From Liolophura sinensis (taxonomy: Eukaryota > Mollusca > Polyplacophora > Chitonida > Chitonidae), in contig NC_088296.1 in the NCBI RefSeq assembly GCF_032854445.1, forward strand, positions 20,013,853 through 20,077,852: a DNA stretch of 64,000 bases, given 5' to 3'. The translations under genes and the position numbers were made by a program. Below are positions 10,790-22,554 of this stretch, piece by piece. A model generated the notes under the pieces. That model did not search any database, was not told the DNA's origin, and saw only the letters and a list, made by a program, of their open reading frames with translations. How positions within the stretch are numbered: the stretch's first letter is position 1; each line of letters opens with the position of its first letter.

Positions 10790-11670
10790 AGATAAAAAGA
10801 AAGTCTTTTTTTCCCCTTACTTCAAGAACAATGTGTGAACTGTTTTAAGTAAATTCCTACATCTTTAAATACACAGGAACCATGTCTTTTAACATCTTTT
10901 AATTTACCCTTAACATAGCAGTAAAATAGTTAATGGGTATTAAGAAAATACATCTTTACACGTGTAGAGTAAGCCTGTTTCTTTAAGATAGCAAGGTGAT
11001 CTTAATTTAATAGTAAATTAAGCTACAAGTATCTTCGGTAAATTCATAATCTGCAAATCTAAGGAAATCATTTTTCTTAACGTAGCATGTCATCCCCATT
11101 ATAAAGGAAAGGGCGAAATGGCTTTATATAATTACTCAGATTTTACGGTCAAGGAAGTTATGTAATTTTCATGGTAGTAATTTTATCTCCGTTTAACATT
11201 TAAAGATAAAATTATCCAGGCTTCAGCGTGTTCATACTATCCTGTTGTTGCACAAAATCGATAGCAAAATGGCGTTTAAATCGGAAATCTATGCAACTCT
11301 TTTTTGTCTAAGACGAAACCCTGCTGTTGAAAGACGCAGTCGATTTAAAGCTAGCCGGATTGCAACTCTCTTCCGTATAAGGAACATTGCCTTAAGTCGT
11401 ACATACAAGTACCCAGCCCTGCTGTGCTCTGGTCGTGACTAGAATTTATAAAACACAATCGACGGCTGGCTAGCTTCCTTAATGACGGGATAAACGTAAG
11501 GTATAGTGCAGTGAAAATTATGCTGATGCTTAGAGAAACCAGACATTGATAGGAAGTTTAACCAGCATTTGCATGCAGCACGCAGGAAATCCACTGTCGT
11601 ATCAGCGGTCGTCCACTGATCAAGGCTATCCATCCATGATACACCCTGACTATTGTACATCCGAAAGACT
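10790..11670. other. No gene seen
   Basis: AT-rich intergenic DNA. Short frames at 11245-11442 and 11439-11660 are unsupported. Confidence 0.4.
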
Positions 11671-11674
11671 GCAT

Positions 11675-11962
11675 GGCTTCCGTGGCCTTCTGGCTATCGT
11701 GCTTGCGTAATACTGTGAACCAGAAGCCTCTCACCAATGCGACCGATTTGAGTTCGACTCCAGCTCATACTGGCTTCCTCTCCGGACGTACGTGGGAAGG
11801 TCTTACATTAACCCGCGGATAGTTCTTGGTTTCCTCCCACTGTTCTGGGTTTCCTCCCACTGTTCTGGGTTTCCTCCCACTGTAATTCTGACCGTCGTAA
11901 TGTAAGTCAGATATTCTTTTGTACACTTGGAACTTATATTGAGCAGATAAATAAATAAAATA
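11675..11962 (+). mobile_element. SINE family S1, full-length, with 3x 20-bp internal duplication
   Basis: The tRNA-like head begins near GGCTTCCGTGGCC and has a B-box-like GAGTTCGACTC. In the body, the unit GGTTTCCTCCCACTGTTCTG (20 bp) is repeated three times (about 11829-11882). The tail ends in AAATAAATAAA. Confidence 0.8.
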
Positions 11963-11969
11963 AAACGGA

Positions 11970-13165
11970 ATGCTGAATAACAAGTAATGTAATAACGTTG
12001 TATTTTTGTTAAACGAGATCCACGGGACAACACTCACATTTAATACACACCGAGTTAAATATCAAACGTTTTCGCCGTGGCTAGGCTCGTATTTTCAAAA
12101 CGTCTGAAAGATTTTCTGTATTATAGCATATCCAACAATACGACTAACAAAAGACAAGATGATATCAGTATGTTACTCCGCGTGAGAACAATTCACAATC
12201 AGGTAGCCAAATCCCACTTCCCCATATGCTGACTCTGCCGTGCAAATATAATCTGCCGATCTTCGCCATGCAATGTATTGAAAATTGATGGCTCTGTTGT
12301 CTGAATCTAAACAATATCCAGGGTATGAAAGGAATTTCTAAAACAAGACTAGCGCTTTTGGCTCTCTGGAAGATCTACTAATAATCCAGAACTCAAACAG
12401 ATCGAGTATAGTTCTGATATATTTGGCTCATTTTTCTAGTTCAAGATTTAACAAGAGATCTCGTATCTCAATTGTAAACCAATCAGTGTAGGTTATTTTT
12501 ACTTTTAAATATTAAAGGCAAAGGTAAAGTGGATCATGCTAGCCCCCATATACGATGCACACCACTGTCGTGTCAACTACTTTCAAGATTGTTATAGCTT
12601 CTGATAAAGTAAATTCCATAAAAGAAACCGAAACTGAAACTTAATCTACACTCATTTAAACAACTGCACGATGGGATAGAATTTACCGAGGCAATATCGT
12701 CCGTCGATCAGGGCAGGTCACCTGACACTGACGTCGTAAACTTTCTAATCCGAATAATCTGGTTTTGATGAAACGAAAACTTTAACTTAGTCTTTCTCTC
12801 TTTTGCTTTTCTTGAAGAGCTAAAAATGTTGCCAGATCTTATCCTGATATGGCTATCATATTCCGGCTCAGTGTTTTGGTCAAAGATCTAAACCAGAATG
12901 TGTAAATGTAGAGCAACAAAAACAAGATTCTCTTCGAGTTCCCATCCAGCTTATCTTGATGAGACCAGAATATTTAGCCCAAGGTAATCTCTTTGTCTAA
13001 CTGCAAAAGCAGGTGCGCAAAAATAGGAATGTCGGTCACTTCACATTCTGCTGAGCTTTACGGCTGAACTGCCCAGTATATCCGGTCTGGAAAGTTGCTG
13101 ACATCTTATATGTATACAACTAGACGCGTTGATATGTTTCACTTTCGATTCAGCTGAATTTATCG
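11970..13165. other. No gene seen
   Basis: Unique-looking intergenic DNA. No supported coding sequence, RNA or repeat. Confidence 0.4.
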
Positions 13166-13169
13166 GCCC

Positions 13170-13660
13170 TGTAGGCCCATCATTTTCAGCTAAAATTACA
13201 ACCGTAGCAACTAATGTGCAAAACAGGGACTGCATCCACGTCCAGCTGATCTTTTCGTCACAGCATACGCCATCATTTTCAGCCAAAATCCCAACCATCA
13301 AAACTAGTCTACATGTACAATACTGGACTCAAAAGTGTATCTGAATGTTTAGCCGAGTTTTTGCCAGAGTTTTTGCTCACTTTCAGCCAAAGTCCCAACC
13401 CTACAAAAGGACTGTATAAAATTGGACACGAGAATGTAACTTGTTTTGTCCATCAGCTGACGCTTTTGCCCGAGTTTTATCCACTTTCAGCCAAAGTTCC
13501 AACCCTACAAAAGGACTGTGTTAAATTGGACACGTAAATGTAACTTATTTTGTCGATCAGCTCACGTTTTTGTGCGAGTTTTATCCACTTTCAGCCAAAG
13601 TCCCAACCGTACGAAAGTAGTGCATAAAATTTGACACAGGAATGTAACTTGATTATATCG
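13170..13660. repeat. 104-bp tandem repeat, ~4 diverged copies
   Basis: The anchor TTTCAGCCAAAGTCCCAACC recurs at 13381, 13485 and 13589, exactly 104 bp apart. More diverged copies lie to the left (CATTTTCAGC at about 13180 and 13272). Open frames across it are repeat-derived. Confidence 0.8.
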
Positions 13661-13695
13661 ATTTGAACTCGGTATATGTTCATCACTTCCATCTC

Positions 13696-13935
13696 AGATC
13701 CTAACCGCCAAAACGTTGACACTTTACACAGATCCTAACCGCCAAAACGTTGACACTTTACACCGATCCTAACCGCCAAAACGTTGACACTTTACACAGA
13801 TCCTAACCGCCAAAACGTTGACACTTTACACAGATCCTAACCGCCAAAACGTTGACACTTTACATAGATTCTAACCGCCAAAACGCTGACACTTTACACA
13901 GATCCTAACCGCCAAAACGTTGACAATTTACACAA
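13696..13935. repeat. 34-bp tandem repeat, 7 copies
   Basis: The unit begins AGATCCTAACCGCCAAAACG and continues TTGACACTTTACAC. Copies are almost identical, implying recent expansion. It directly follows the 104-bp array, with which it shares a CCTAACCG/CCCAACC motif. Confidence 0.93.
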
Positions 13936-14514
13936 AACAGTAACTCTGTCAACATTGGGCTGCTCTTTTTGGCCTAGCGTGTGTCTATCATTGATAGGCA
14001 AAACTCAAACAGCGACATCTAGCGTACAGAACTGGACACTCAGCGACTGATTATATCTAGGCATGAGACATTCTCTGAGTTCGTGAGTCACTAACTCACT
14101 TGTGGTCACACACCCTTTCTTGCTTGCAATCCGTCACATTAGACTGAACATGTGCGACGCACTGGAACAATCCAGGCTTGGGGTTCGCGCGGCTTAACAA
14201 ATAACGATAAGGTTTCTGTTGCTCAGAACGCAGAATCCCTCAGTTCCAAAGATAGCTGCTGGTCACCAATGAACACACCGTCTTTCGTTCTGTCCACTGT
14301 GAACTTCACGTGCCTTTTCTCCTCTCTGAAAAAACAAACAAACAGAAGTGTAAAGATTATAACAGATTGAAAATATAAATGACAAAGATATCGTCGAGTG
14401 TAATAAAATGGTGTCGTACATTTGAATACTGTCACTGGACACACATATAGGCTTATTGAATGTCAGTCTTCACAGATCGCAGATTAGTCAATCGTTATAT
14501 CCATTAAAACTGCT

Positions 14515-14800
14515 CAAGCATAACCATTGAAACATGATCATTATTCCCTGAGCACCACTGAAATATGATAACATTGCCACACATAACCATTACAATTGGC
14601 CACGCATAACCATTGCGATTTAGTCACTAGTCATACATAGCACTTGGAATGCGGTCACTGGTCACATGCACACATAACTGTTAAAATAGTCACACAGAAT
14701 CGTTTTATTTGACAGTGGTCACACATAGCTTTCCTAATAGTCATTGGCCATATTTAACCCATTAAATGATGATCACACATAACATTTAAAATGGTCCCTA
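14515..14800. repeat. Degenerate short tandem repeat (GTCACACATAACCATT-like)
   Basis: About ten loosely spaced variants of CACACATAACCATTAAAAT. Period and identity are irregular, so this is an old, decayed array. Confidence 0.5.
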
Positions 14801-14829
14801 GGAAATAGGGTCATTTATGTTAGGCGGGA

Positions 14830-16650
14830 AAGGTTCCTGCTTTTAATATGTATTGGCGTAAAAGAAATGTTTCAATAAAAGTTAATAAGTTAATAGTTCC
14901 CTACTAGTAATGAAAGTCAGACGAAGGCCAAATGCAGGTCAGACATAGTCTCTACATTTAAGGCCTACCTGGACATTTTACAATATTACATAAATGTCAC
15001 TCTGACCCAAAACTGTATTTGGATAAAGCCATTTTTATGATTAAAGAAAACCAAACAAGACAGTGATCTAAACAGACCTTCATTACAGGGCGCATTCTGC
15101 AAATTCACTGAACGATGCCGCGGAATAATTTATCTTGTGTACATGTACATAGCAACAGATGCTACCTCCATTGGTAGGTCTGCAAATTCGCCTTATGAAA
15201 TGGCCTTTTCCTGATCTCTGTATTTATGGCCAGTTGTAGCGATCCTGGCAATTACTTCTCTGGTAGTGCCAATGCACCACAACAGTACGCTTTTATAATC
15301 AAAAAGAGCAAGCCTGAGTCAGGTAAGATTAAAGCAGATAGGACAGAAGGAGATTATATGTACTCTGCACCCCCAATTTAATTATCTTAATTAATCTGTC
15401 TACGTCTATATATGGTACCGGTAGTTCAAACCGTTTCATGTGCGCTGACAATTACCTAAGGGAAAACCATCCAGAAATTCCCAGAGTGTTCACGTAACTC
15501 GTCATATAACGTGATTATTAGTTAGTATCCTCTCAAAGTATTATGTCATTGATTACGTAAACATCTTTCTACCTAGCGCAATGCGTAATTACGTAGACAT
15601 TTTTTTCTTTCTGTCATCTTATACTCCGCTGAATGTTAGCCAGACTAACGCCTTGTAAATTGTCCGATGGCTCAATTCGTCTTAGTCTGGTGAGTAAATA
15701 TGATGGCAATTTCGTTTCAGTTCGGAATGTTAGCCGCTTAGTACACACTGTAATTTGTTAGATAGTTGTTTACAGTGCGCATTTCCCTTTGAATTCGTTA
15801 ATCTGATTTCTCTAATGTTTATTAAATATGATGGTAATCTGCACCAGTCGACTCTTTATTGGATTTGTTTCAAAACGTCACTGGCCTCGCAATAATATTG
15901 ATGTGCAAAATATCATTATGTATAGCTTATCGAGTCACATGTTACTGACTCAACGCAATTTTTTGCTAAAGGGTATGGGAGATTTTACAGAGAGCTGGAT
16001 ACAGGCGACAAGTTACAGGAAAACTCACCACAGTATTTAATCACGCCTTTATTCCTATACCTTACTCATTAAGTTTTATTGTACGCAATGTGCATTTATC
16101 AATTAGCGAGGTCGTAACTCTCTGCGGGGGGAGGAGGTCTAATCCCCATTACGTAGGGAGAGGTGGAGAGGCAACAGATAATAGCATTCCTGGTTATTGT
16201 TGGATAGCTGTGGGAGTTTTTTTTGTCTTAGAATTTTGAACAGTTACAAAAGAAGTATACGATTGCTTGTCATGGTATATGTTTGTATGTGTATAACCCG
16301 CACATATGAAAGATGTCCACAATTCAAGCACTCGATGTTAATTTAGCTCCTTCCTTGATTATTAGCCTAAATAATTCACAGAATGTAATCTATCTACGAT
16401 TACACAAAGCTATAATTACTTTTCGCAGCTGAGCTTCATACTTTATTACATTTTCGCAATTTCGCTCCAGCTATATGCTATGGGGCGTTTGCAGTTGTAC
16501 AGATTGCAGGTTTTCGAGACTTGTCTCCGTTACCCATGCGTTATTCCTGACGATGGATAACTATATCGTGGCTGATTTGGTTTAACCGCTTTGTACCATA
16601 TGATGCTAAATAATACTTCCTTATATCGATATATGCATAAAGACTTGAAG
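14830..16650. other. No gene seen
   Basis: AT-rich intergenic DNA with no supported gene or RNA. A 70-residue frame at 15828-16040 has no recognisable domain. Confidence 0.4.
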
Positions 16651-16655
16651 TTGAA

Positions 16656-16808
16656 GTCCGTACGTAGGGAGGTCTTCCAGCAACCTGCGGATGATCGTGG
16701 ATTTTCCCCAGGCTCTGTCCGGTTTCCTCCCACCATGATACTGGTCGCCGTTTGTATAAGTGAAATATTCTTGAGTACGGCGTAAAACACCAATCAAATA
16801 AAAAAAAT
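16656..16808 (+). mobile_element. SINE family S1, 5'-truncated
   Basis: Begins at CCGTACGTAGGGAGGTC and runs through the conserved tail block to an A-rich end. The head is absent. Confidence 0.85.
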
Positions 16809-16809
16809 T

Positions 16810-17490
16810 GAAGTTGAAGTAAGGCAGTAAATATCAGCCTGTGTATATCCAACTTTAAATTTACTTAACAATTTCGGCTTATTTGTAGTAATACTGCCGA
16901 TTTCAATGGCCTGCAACCAGTCATCTGTTCTTGCTATTGCCTAGTCAAGCAAGGTAGCAACAAGCACCATATTCAAAGTCTTTCGCATGACCGTTCCCAA
17001 GTTTGACCATGTTCTCGAAGCGAACGATCTAATCACTATGCCACCGAAGTGGTTCACATTACGTTAAATGTGCTTAAAATGTATATTGTTGACATACCAT
17101 GGAACTGGATGTCTTTAGAGACTTGGCATGGTCTTGACCGACAAATCTGCTCCTAATGAAGCAAATCAAGGCCAGCCACCCCCAACCCACCCCACCCCTC
17201 CCACCCGTCTTCAACTGGTAGTGAGGCTAATTGGTTTGAATCCAATACTCATGCCACAGGAACATACCAGACTGGACTGAATGTCACACATGCATAGACC
17301 CCCAAGTCTTTGATCATTGTTCGCTTTGAACTCCTAATCCGAACGGTACACAAAACATCATTTTTATTTATCGATTGGGTCGTGTTTTAGATTTTCCGAT
17401 AATTCGCTCATCCTTTTTTACTGTCTGTCATTTGTACCTTCCAGCACGGTATTTAATTGGTGATTTTGTTATTTGCGAAAGAGTTTGTTT
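16810..17490. other. No gene seen; C-rich tract 17172-17205
   Basis: Intergenic. The tract CACCCCCAACCCACCCCACC and its continuation has several C-runs and could form a G-quadruplex on the minus strand. Confidence 0.4.
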
Positions 17491-17496
17491 AGTACA

Positions 17497-17605
17497 TGAG
17501 TGAGTGAGTGAGTGAGTGAGTGAGTGAGTGAGTGAGTGAGTGAGTGAGTGAGTGAGTGCTTAGGGTTTAATGTCGTACTTAACAATTTTGAATCATATGA
17601 CGACG
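17497..17605 (+). mobile_element. (GAGT)n-headed short repeat
   Basis: About 15 units of GAGT (17497-17558) lead into GCTTAGGGTTTAATGTCGTA and a CATATGACGACGGAG end. I recall this kind of element from mollusc genomes; the tetranucleotide run is probably part of it. The Ser/Leu/Thr repeat peptide predicted on the minus strand is an artefact. Confidence 0.6.
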
Positions 17606-17694
17606 GAGTTTTAGTACATGAGGTGATTAGATTATAAAACTTCTTGCGTGACGTAATAAATTTCTTTGTATGTAAACTCATAAAATTCAAATTA

Positions 17695-18015
17695 CAGCAT
17701 AGAGAGTAAAACTAATAGCCGTGCGTACAGTATGATAAAGGGCGGTCGGTGACATGTTAACAGTGAAATACGACCTCTTGTCAATCTACCACAGTCAACA
17801 CTCCGTTATAACTATTCATGTAGGGCGTAAAACACATATCAAATCAATAAATAAATAAATAACTGTTCATGTACATCTTTAGTTAAATAATAGTAAGTTA
17901 CTCTTCCCTCTACCAAAATGGCCCAGGTAGAATTACGTAAAACAAAATGGTGTGAAATTAATTGCAATTTATTAGACGTCATAGGTTTAGAACTACTAAT
18001 TGCTTTGTTAAGGTC
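17695..18015 (-). repeat. Dispersed repeat family A, long copy split by a SINE tail
   Basis: Reverse orientation: CATAGAGAGTAAAACTAATA, then the CGACCTCTTGTCAATCTACC block, then after an insertion the AATTGCAATTTATTAGACGT core. It is one of the more complete copies. Confidence 0.65.
17819..17866 (+). mobile_element. SINE family S1, tail-only insertion with target duplication
   Basis: Only the last ~45 bp of S1 (GGGCGTAAAACACATATCAA and (TAAA)n) is present. It is bracketed by TAACTATTCATGTA on the left and TAACTGTTCATGTA on the right, 14 bp with one difference. This is what extreme 5' truncation during LINE-type retroposition would leave. Confidence 0.6.
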
Positions 18016-18095
18016 GAGCCTTATATTAAACTAAAAGCAACTTCTTTTGTGAGATAATAATTGTCTTTGTATATAGAGGATATGTAATGAGTAAC

Positions 18096-18169
18096 TTTAT
18101 TAAACGAGAGTAGTAGTTTTCATTTGTTTCTCCGCCCATAAATAAAAACTACTACTCTCGTCTAATAAA
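18096..18169. repeat. Long hairpin: 25-bp arms, 24-bp loop
   Basis: 18096-18120 and 18145-18169 are inverted repeats matching at 24 of 25 positions (arm starts TTTATTAAACGAGAGTAGTA). The size would suit a small MITE or a folded RNA precursor; nothing else supports either. Confidence 0.85.
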
Positions 18170-19140
18170 TTTGATATCTACGGATCACGAATTTCGTATC
18201 CTTTTTATCCCATAAAGCCCTCATTGTACATTTATGGCGGGAAAACATCATTACCATTTAAACTTTTCGGAAACTGCGTCGACGTCTAATCGCGTAGTGA
18301 TATCACACATATAGGTCAAGTGAACCGTCATCACTAAGCGACAAGTACATGGTGGAGTATATTAAAGTACAGACAAAATGTATTTATATAACAACTTTTT
18401 TATACCATAGACTTGTCAATAGTTTGCTTTATACAATATATCGTTCAATACGTTAATATTTGTAACATGAATATTTTACCATATCTTCTGGTCGAAAGTC
18501 GGCCATGTTGACATTTGCAGACGACAAGAAAAAGTTGTAAAAAAGTAGTGCCTGTACAGCCGAGTTGTAACTTTTGATTGGTCGATTTGATGAATGAAAA
18601 GATACACGAACCAATCAAAATGCCTGAATTTATATTTCACGTGGTGCATATCAAAACGATATGTCATGCCTTGATTACGCGGAAAAATGAACATTTTTGG
18701 GATGAATATATTTATCCAGTAAGACATTTTTTCCGTATATACGATGAATTATTATTAGTATTAACTTTCATTCTAGCGACCAGGGTTCAAATGGACCCAA
18801 GAGGGTGGCGCTTGAAATTGCCACGCTAATATCACTGACCTAGCCGAGATCATTTTTTAGGGTTTATTATTTTTAATTTGCACTATTTTCATTTATCTCT
18901 TGCAAGTGTTAAAATCGAAATCCAAGCTGATGTAAAAAAGTAGCAGCCAGTTTCCTGATGGGATCCGATTGAACCCCAGATGAAGATATACCAATAACCC
19001 ATAACGTTTCATACATGTAACATGATTTTAGAGGTCAAAACGAATATTCGTGCATATGCTTCACTTCCTGTGTTATTTAATACCTACGTATAAAAGGTTA
19101 AATACTATCATCTCATACACCTCCTAATATAAGAGTCGAA
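18170..19140. other. No gene seen
   Basis: AT-rich intergenic DNA. Opposing 83-residue frames near 18476-18829 are mutually overlapping and have no recognisable domain. Confidence 0.4.
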
Positions 19141-19144
19141 ACAG

Positions 19145-19260
19145 ACACTCGTATATCAGCCGTCAGCCAAAATGGACGTTCCAGGTCAATAATCCATTGG
19201 CACATTCCCTAAACAACGTCCAACACAACACATCGAAGAACTAAGAAAGTAAATCAAGCA
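19145..19260 (-). repeat. Dispersed repeat family B, partial
   Basis: Contains CCAAAATGGACGTTCCAGGT followed by CAATAATCC and, further on, GAAGAACTAAGAAAG, shared with copies at 19.45, 22.7, 25.9, 27.3 and 51.4 kb. Confidence 0.6.
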
Positions 19261-19439
19261 AACTGTTTGCATTTACTTTTCTGTTTACTTAATACAAATA
19301 TCAATAAGTGAAAAGGTGCTTTCAGTATGTTTTCCTCGATCAGCAAATTTCAACTGAAACAATTTGGACCGGTAGAACTTTTGTTTAAAGTGTTGATAGG
19401 ATTAAGTTAACACAGATGTCAAGACTGTAGAAATCTATC

Positions 19440-19656
19440 AGTCGAAACAATAAGGACGTTCCAGGTCAATTATGGTAGGGCCAGTTCCCAAAACAACGTT
19501 CGACATAAACGACAAAAGAACTAATAAAGTATATAAAGTACGAAAACGGGACAGCTTCATGGACAGAGAAGCAGTCAAGACTTTCCGATGATGTTGGAAA
19601 GACGCATGGCATGCTCTGGGCGAATAAGTGAAATCCGAATTCACTTCGTGTACCAT
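19440..19656 (-). repeat. Dispersed repeat family B with signal-peptide-like open frame
   Basis: On the minus strand this copy keeps a 72-residue open frame. From an internal Met at about residue 33 it reads MKLSRF, a Leu/Val/Ser-rich hydrophobic stretch, then GTGPTIIDLERP and a stop. That resembles a signal peptide plus a short tail. Family copies at 51.4 and 25.9 kb keep the IIDLE/IADLE segment in frame. It may be an eroded exon family or a transposon piece; no protein family was recognised. Confidence 0.45.
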
Positions 19657-19659
19657 ACT

Positions 19660-20120
19660 AGAAAAAAAAATTGTCGATAATAATATATGATTCTCAGTGA
19701 CACTTTGATTTCAATTGTTTATATACTGAGTGTGGTGATCTAATTCATCGGGATGAATATACAGCACCTAGCCCCAGGATAAGCGGAACTACCATGAAGC
19801 AGAGCTCTACGGATTTTAGACGCTCTCTCCGTATGTTCTTCTTGAATAAATGAAACTTGTGGAAAGTTAAATAATATTTAATGTATTTACGTCAATTACC
19901 GTTTTTAAGTAGGTTATCGTCATTGACTTCCGGTGTTTCATTAGATATTGAAACCTTTAACTTGGTGTTTGATTAAGGGTTTGATGCCTTTAACTTGGTG
20001 TTTGTGGTTTAACCCGATACCGCTTAACCGTATTTCGTACCGAGTCAAATACACCACAAACACCAAGATACAGGTGATGAATCTTTAATCCAACACCGGG
20101 TTAGGAACTAGATGCCCCAC
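19660..20120. other. No gene seen; 15-bp inverted repeat 19994-20008 / 20053-20067
   Basis: Intergenic. CTTGGTGTTTGTGGT and its complement lie 44 bp apart, and related CTTGGTGTTTG occurs just upstream, forming a modest dyad. Confidence 0.5.
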
Positions 20121-20121
20121 A

Positions 20122-20221
20122 GCTGCGTATGTCTGGCTGGTTCCCTTTCCCTGACGTCAGATAGCGCTAGTCACATTCAAGGTACGTGGAATGCGTCAGG
20201 GAACCAGATTGCTGCGTATGT
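20122..20221. repeat. Small inverted-repeat element flanked by 11-bp direct repeats
   Basis: GCTGCGTATGT occurs perfectly at 20122-20132 and 20211-20221. Between them, CTGGTTCCCT...CCCTGACG near the left end is complementary to CGTCAGGGAACCAG near the right end (20194-20207). The arrangement looks like a miniature insertion with a target duplication. Confidence 0.5.
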
Positions 20222-21040
20222 ATGATGTCATGTTGCGTGAATGTAACGTTTAATATGACGTCATACCGCTGAGCTCAGTATGGAACGTCACGAAACAGGT
20301 CAAAATGCTTCTTTTACCACGTGATGATCTCTGAGTGTAAACTATCCAAAATGTAAAAGCTAAAGCGATATCTATGCGAAAAGACCCTTTAACCACTGAA
20401 GAAAATTGAGATATATTACCTTTATATAAATGGCAAAAGCCAATGTAACAAGTAAACAAACTCATACTCTTTTTGTAGAAATAAACAGCATGAACTGATA
20501 TTATTCGGGGAGGTAAACGTACTGACCGTTGCGTTGCTTCACGCAGCTGATATTGTTTACATACGGCAATTAACAACGGGGTAGATTCTCACCTGGTGGA
20601 ACGATGACACAATGGACCATAGGGTATATAATGAATAGTTTCTACATCCGTGTGGCCTCTATCGTACATCGTAAAACATTGCGTAAAACCAGGTGGTTGA
20701 CTTCATTGAGATGCGATTCATGTAGAGTGGAATAGCGGGCAGTAATCATTCCCAGCAGTTTCTACCTGACTTGATGAATGTAGACCTGCGTTTATTACAA
20801 AATAATTGTCCCAGACAACATGTATCTTAGTAATACAATCAGTCTAGGTGCATCAGTTGTAATTTTTGGCAGATATACTTAAAACATTATCAATTTCCTG
20901 ATATTTTTATGTTAATGCTTCACCTATCATCTAGAGGTGCGGAGGGCACAGCGTTAGGGGTTGGATAGGGGTGGTATTGACTTCACGTTCACGTCTACAT
21001 GTATATAAACATGATGCTTGGTGCTGACGTCAAGTAATCC
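20222..21040. other. No gene seen
   Basis: A 108-residue minus-strand frame (20250-20576) has no recognisable domain or good splice context and is not called. Confidence 0.35.
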
Positions 21041-21248
21041 ATTTACAGCCTGAGAGAAAACAAATATGCATTCCTCTTACAGCCTGAGAGAAAACAAATG
21101 TGTATTCGATTTATAGCCTAACTGAGAGAAACAAATATGGATTCGATGTACAGCTTGAGAGAAGCAAATATGTATTCAATTTACAGACTGAGAGAAAACA
21201 AATATGTATTCGATTTACACCCTGAGAGAAAACAAATATGCATTTCAC
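21041..21248. repeat. 34-bp tandem repeat, ~6 copies
   Basis: The unit reads TTACAGCCTGAGAGAAAACA then AATATGTATTCGAT, with small indels between copies. Confidence 0.85.
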
Positions 21249-21296
21249 ACTGGAGAGCTAAGCAAAACTCTAGCGAAACATTATTTCCAGGGGCGT

Positions 21297-21390
21297 AGCT
21301 GTTTTGAGACCAGAGAGACATCCGTTTTGAGACCAGAGAGACATCCGTTTTGAGACCAAAGAGACATTAGTTTTGAGAGCAGAGAGAAAT
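21297..21390. repeat. 23-bp tandem repeat, 4 copies
   Basis: GTTTTGAGACCAGAGAGACA plus TCC is repeated, with the last copy diverged. Confidence 0.85.
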
Positions 21391-21394
21391 CATT

Positions 21395-21865
21395 TTTTTA
21401 GTATTTATTCCCACCTGGATAGTATCTAAGAAGTTTCTTTTACCACTCTGACTTCAGTTTCATGTCTGGAATACAGAGAGCTGTTTTTTTTTGAGTTAAG
21501 TAAAACTGACGTCTGTTTTGTAGTTAGATAATGGACAAGGCGGTCGTCTAAACGATGCATATGGGGACCCCTAACCCGGGTTAAAGTGAAATAGATAAAG
21601 GCACAAGAGAGTTTTCAGAGTCATGGAGTATCATATGACTTGTTAAAATTGTGACGCAACACCGGTATTCGGTTACCTCTCTGTGCGTCTTCGAGAGATA
21701 CAAATGACACGCTTTCCCTGGGGAATTCTTGAGTTTTGGAACGTTCAGCTCCTCAATTTTGTCCATCGTTCGTCTGTTCTAAAAAAATATTGCTTATGAA
21801 GCTCTCGTTGTGCGTCCTTGTTATCACAATTGTAGTTATTATAGTCGCCTGACATATTTGAAAAT
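21395..21865. other. No gene seen
   Basis: Intergenic, without supported features. Confidence 0.4.
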
Positions 21866-21869
21866 TAAA

Positions 21870-22015
21870 AACTGACAGGTAAATTGACAAGAATCCGTAC
21901 TTCACCGGTTACGTGTGATCTATTGCCACCTATCACACTGTCGCCGCTGCTCTGGTCTTGCTCTCTATGCTGTGTGGCTTTAATTATATTTGACAGGTGA
22001 CATTTATATTTGTAC
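21870..22015 (+). repeat. Dispersed repeat family A
   Basis: Contains TTCACCGGTTACGTGTGATC, CTATCACACTGTCGCCGCTG and the CTCTCTATGCTGTGTG end typical of the family. Confidence 0.65.
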
Positions 22016-22160
22016 AAAGACCAAAACGGTATACTGTTACGACGGGAGGAATAGTTTAAATTTTGACATTGAAAATTATCCTAGCTTGTATAACGATATA
22101 CCCAAGAGCCTTCCATATTGCTTGTACATATCTCACCGAGTAGCATTTCTTAACACATTA

Positions 22161-22415
22161 TGTGACGATATCAGTCAACGTCACAAGATATTACTGCAAT
22201 TACGTGACGGTATCAGTCAACGTCACAAAATAGTACTGTAATTATGTGACGATATCAGTCAAGCTCACAAGATATTACTGCAATTACGTGACGATATCAG
22301 TCAACGTCACAAGAAATTACAGCAATTACTTGACGATATCAGTCAACGTCACAAGAAATTACTGCAATAACGTGACGATATCAGTCAACGTCACAAGAAA
22401 GTACTGAAATTACTT
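22161..22415. repeat. 42-bp tandem repeat, ~6 copies, part of family B
   Basis: The unit begins TGACGATATCAGTCAACGTC and continues ACAAGATATTACTGCAATTACG. Starts at 22163, 22205, 22247 and 22289 are exactly 42 bp apart. The TGACG...CGTCA pair in each unit is an inverted half-site. One diverged copy of the motif accompanies the family B copy at 51.53 kb. Confidence 0.88.
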
Positions 22416-22554
22416 CACTCTGAGTGTCTGAACTTTTACAATGAGAATAATTTTCTTGTAAGTAAATATGGACAGAGCACACAGAATCTCTGCGCGCTCT
22501 GCTTCATGATTGCGTCTAATTACGCTCAACCGGCTGGGGGATATGTATTTATCG

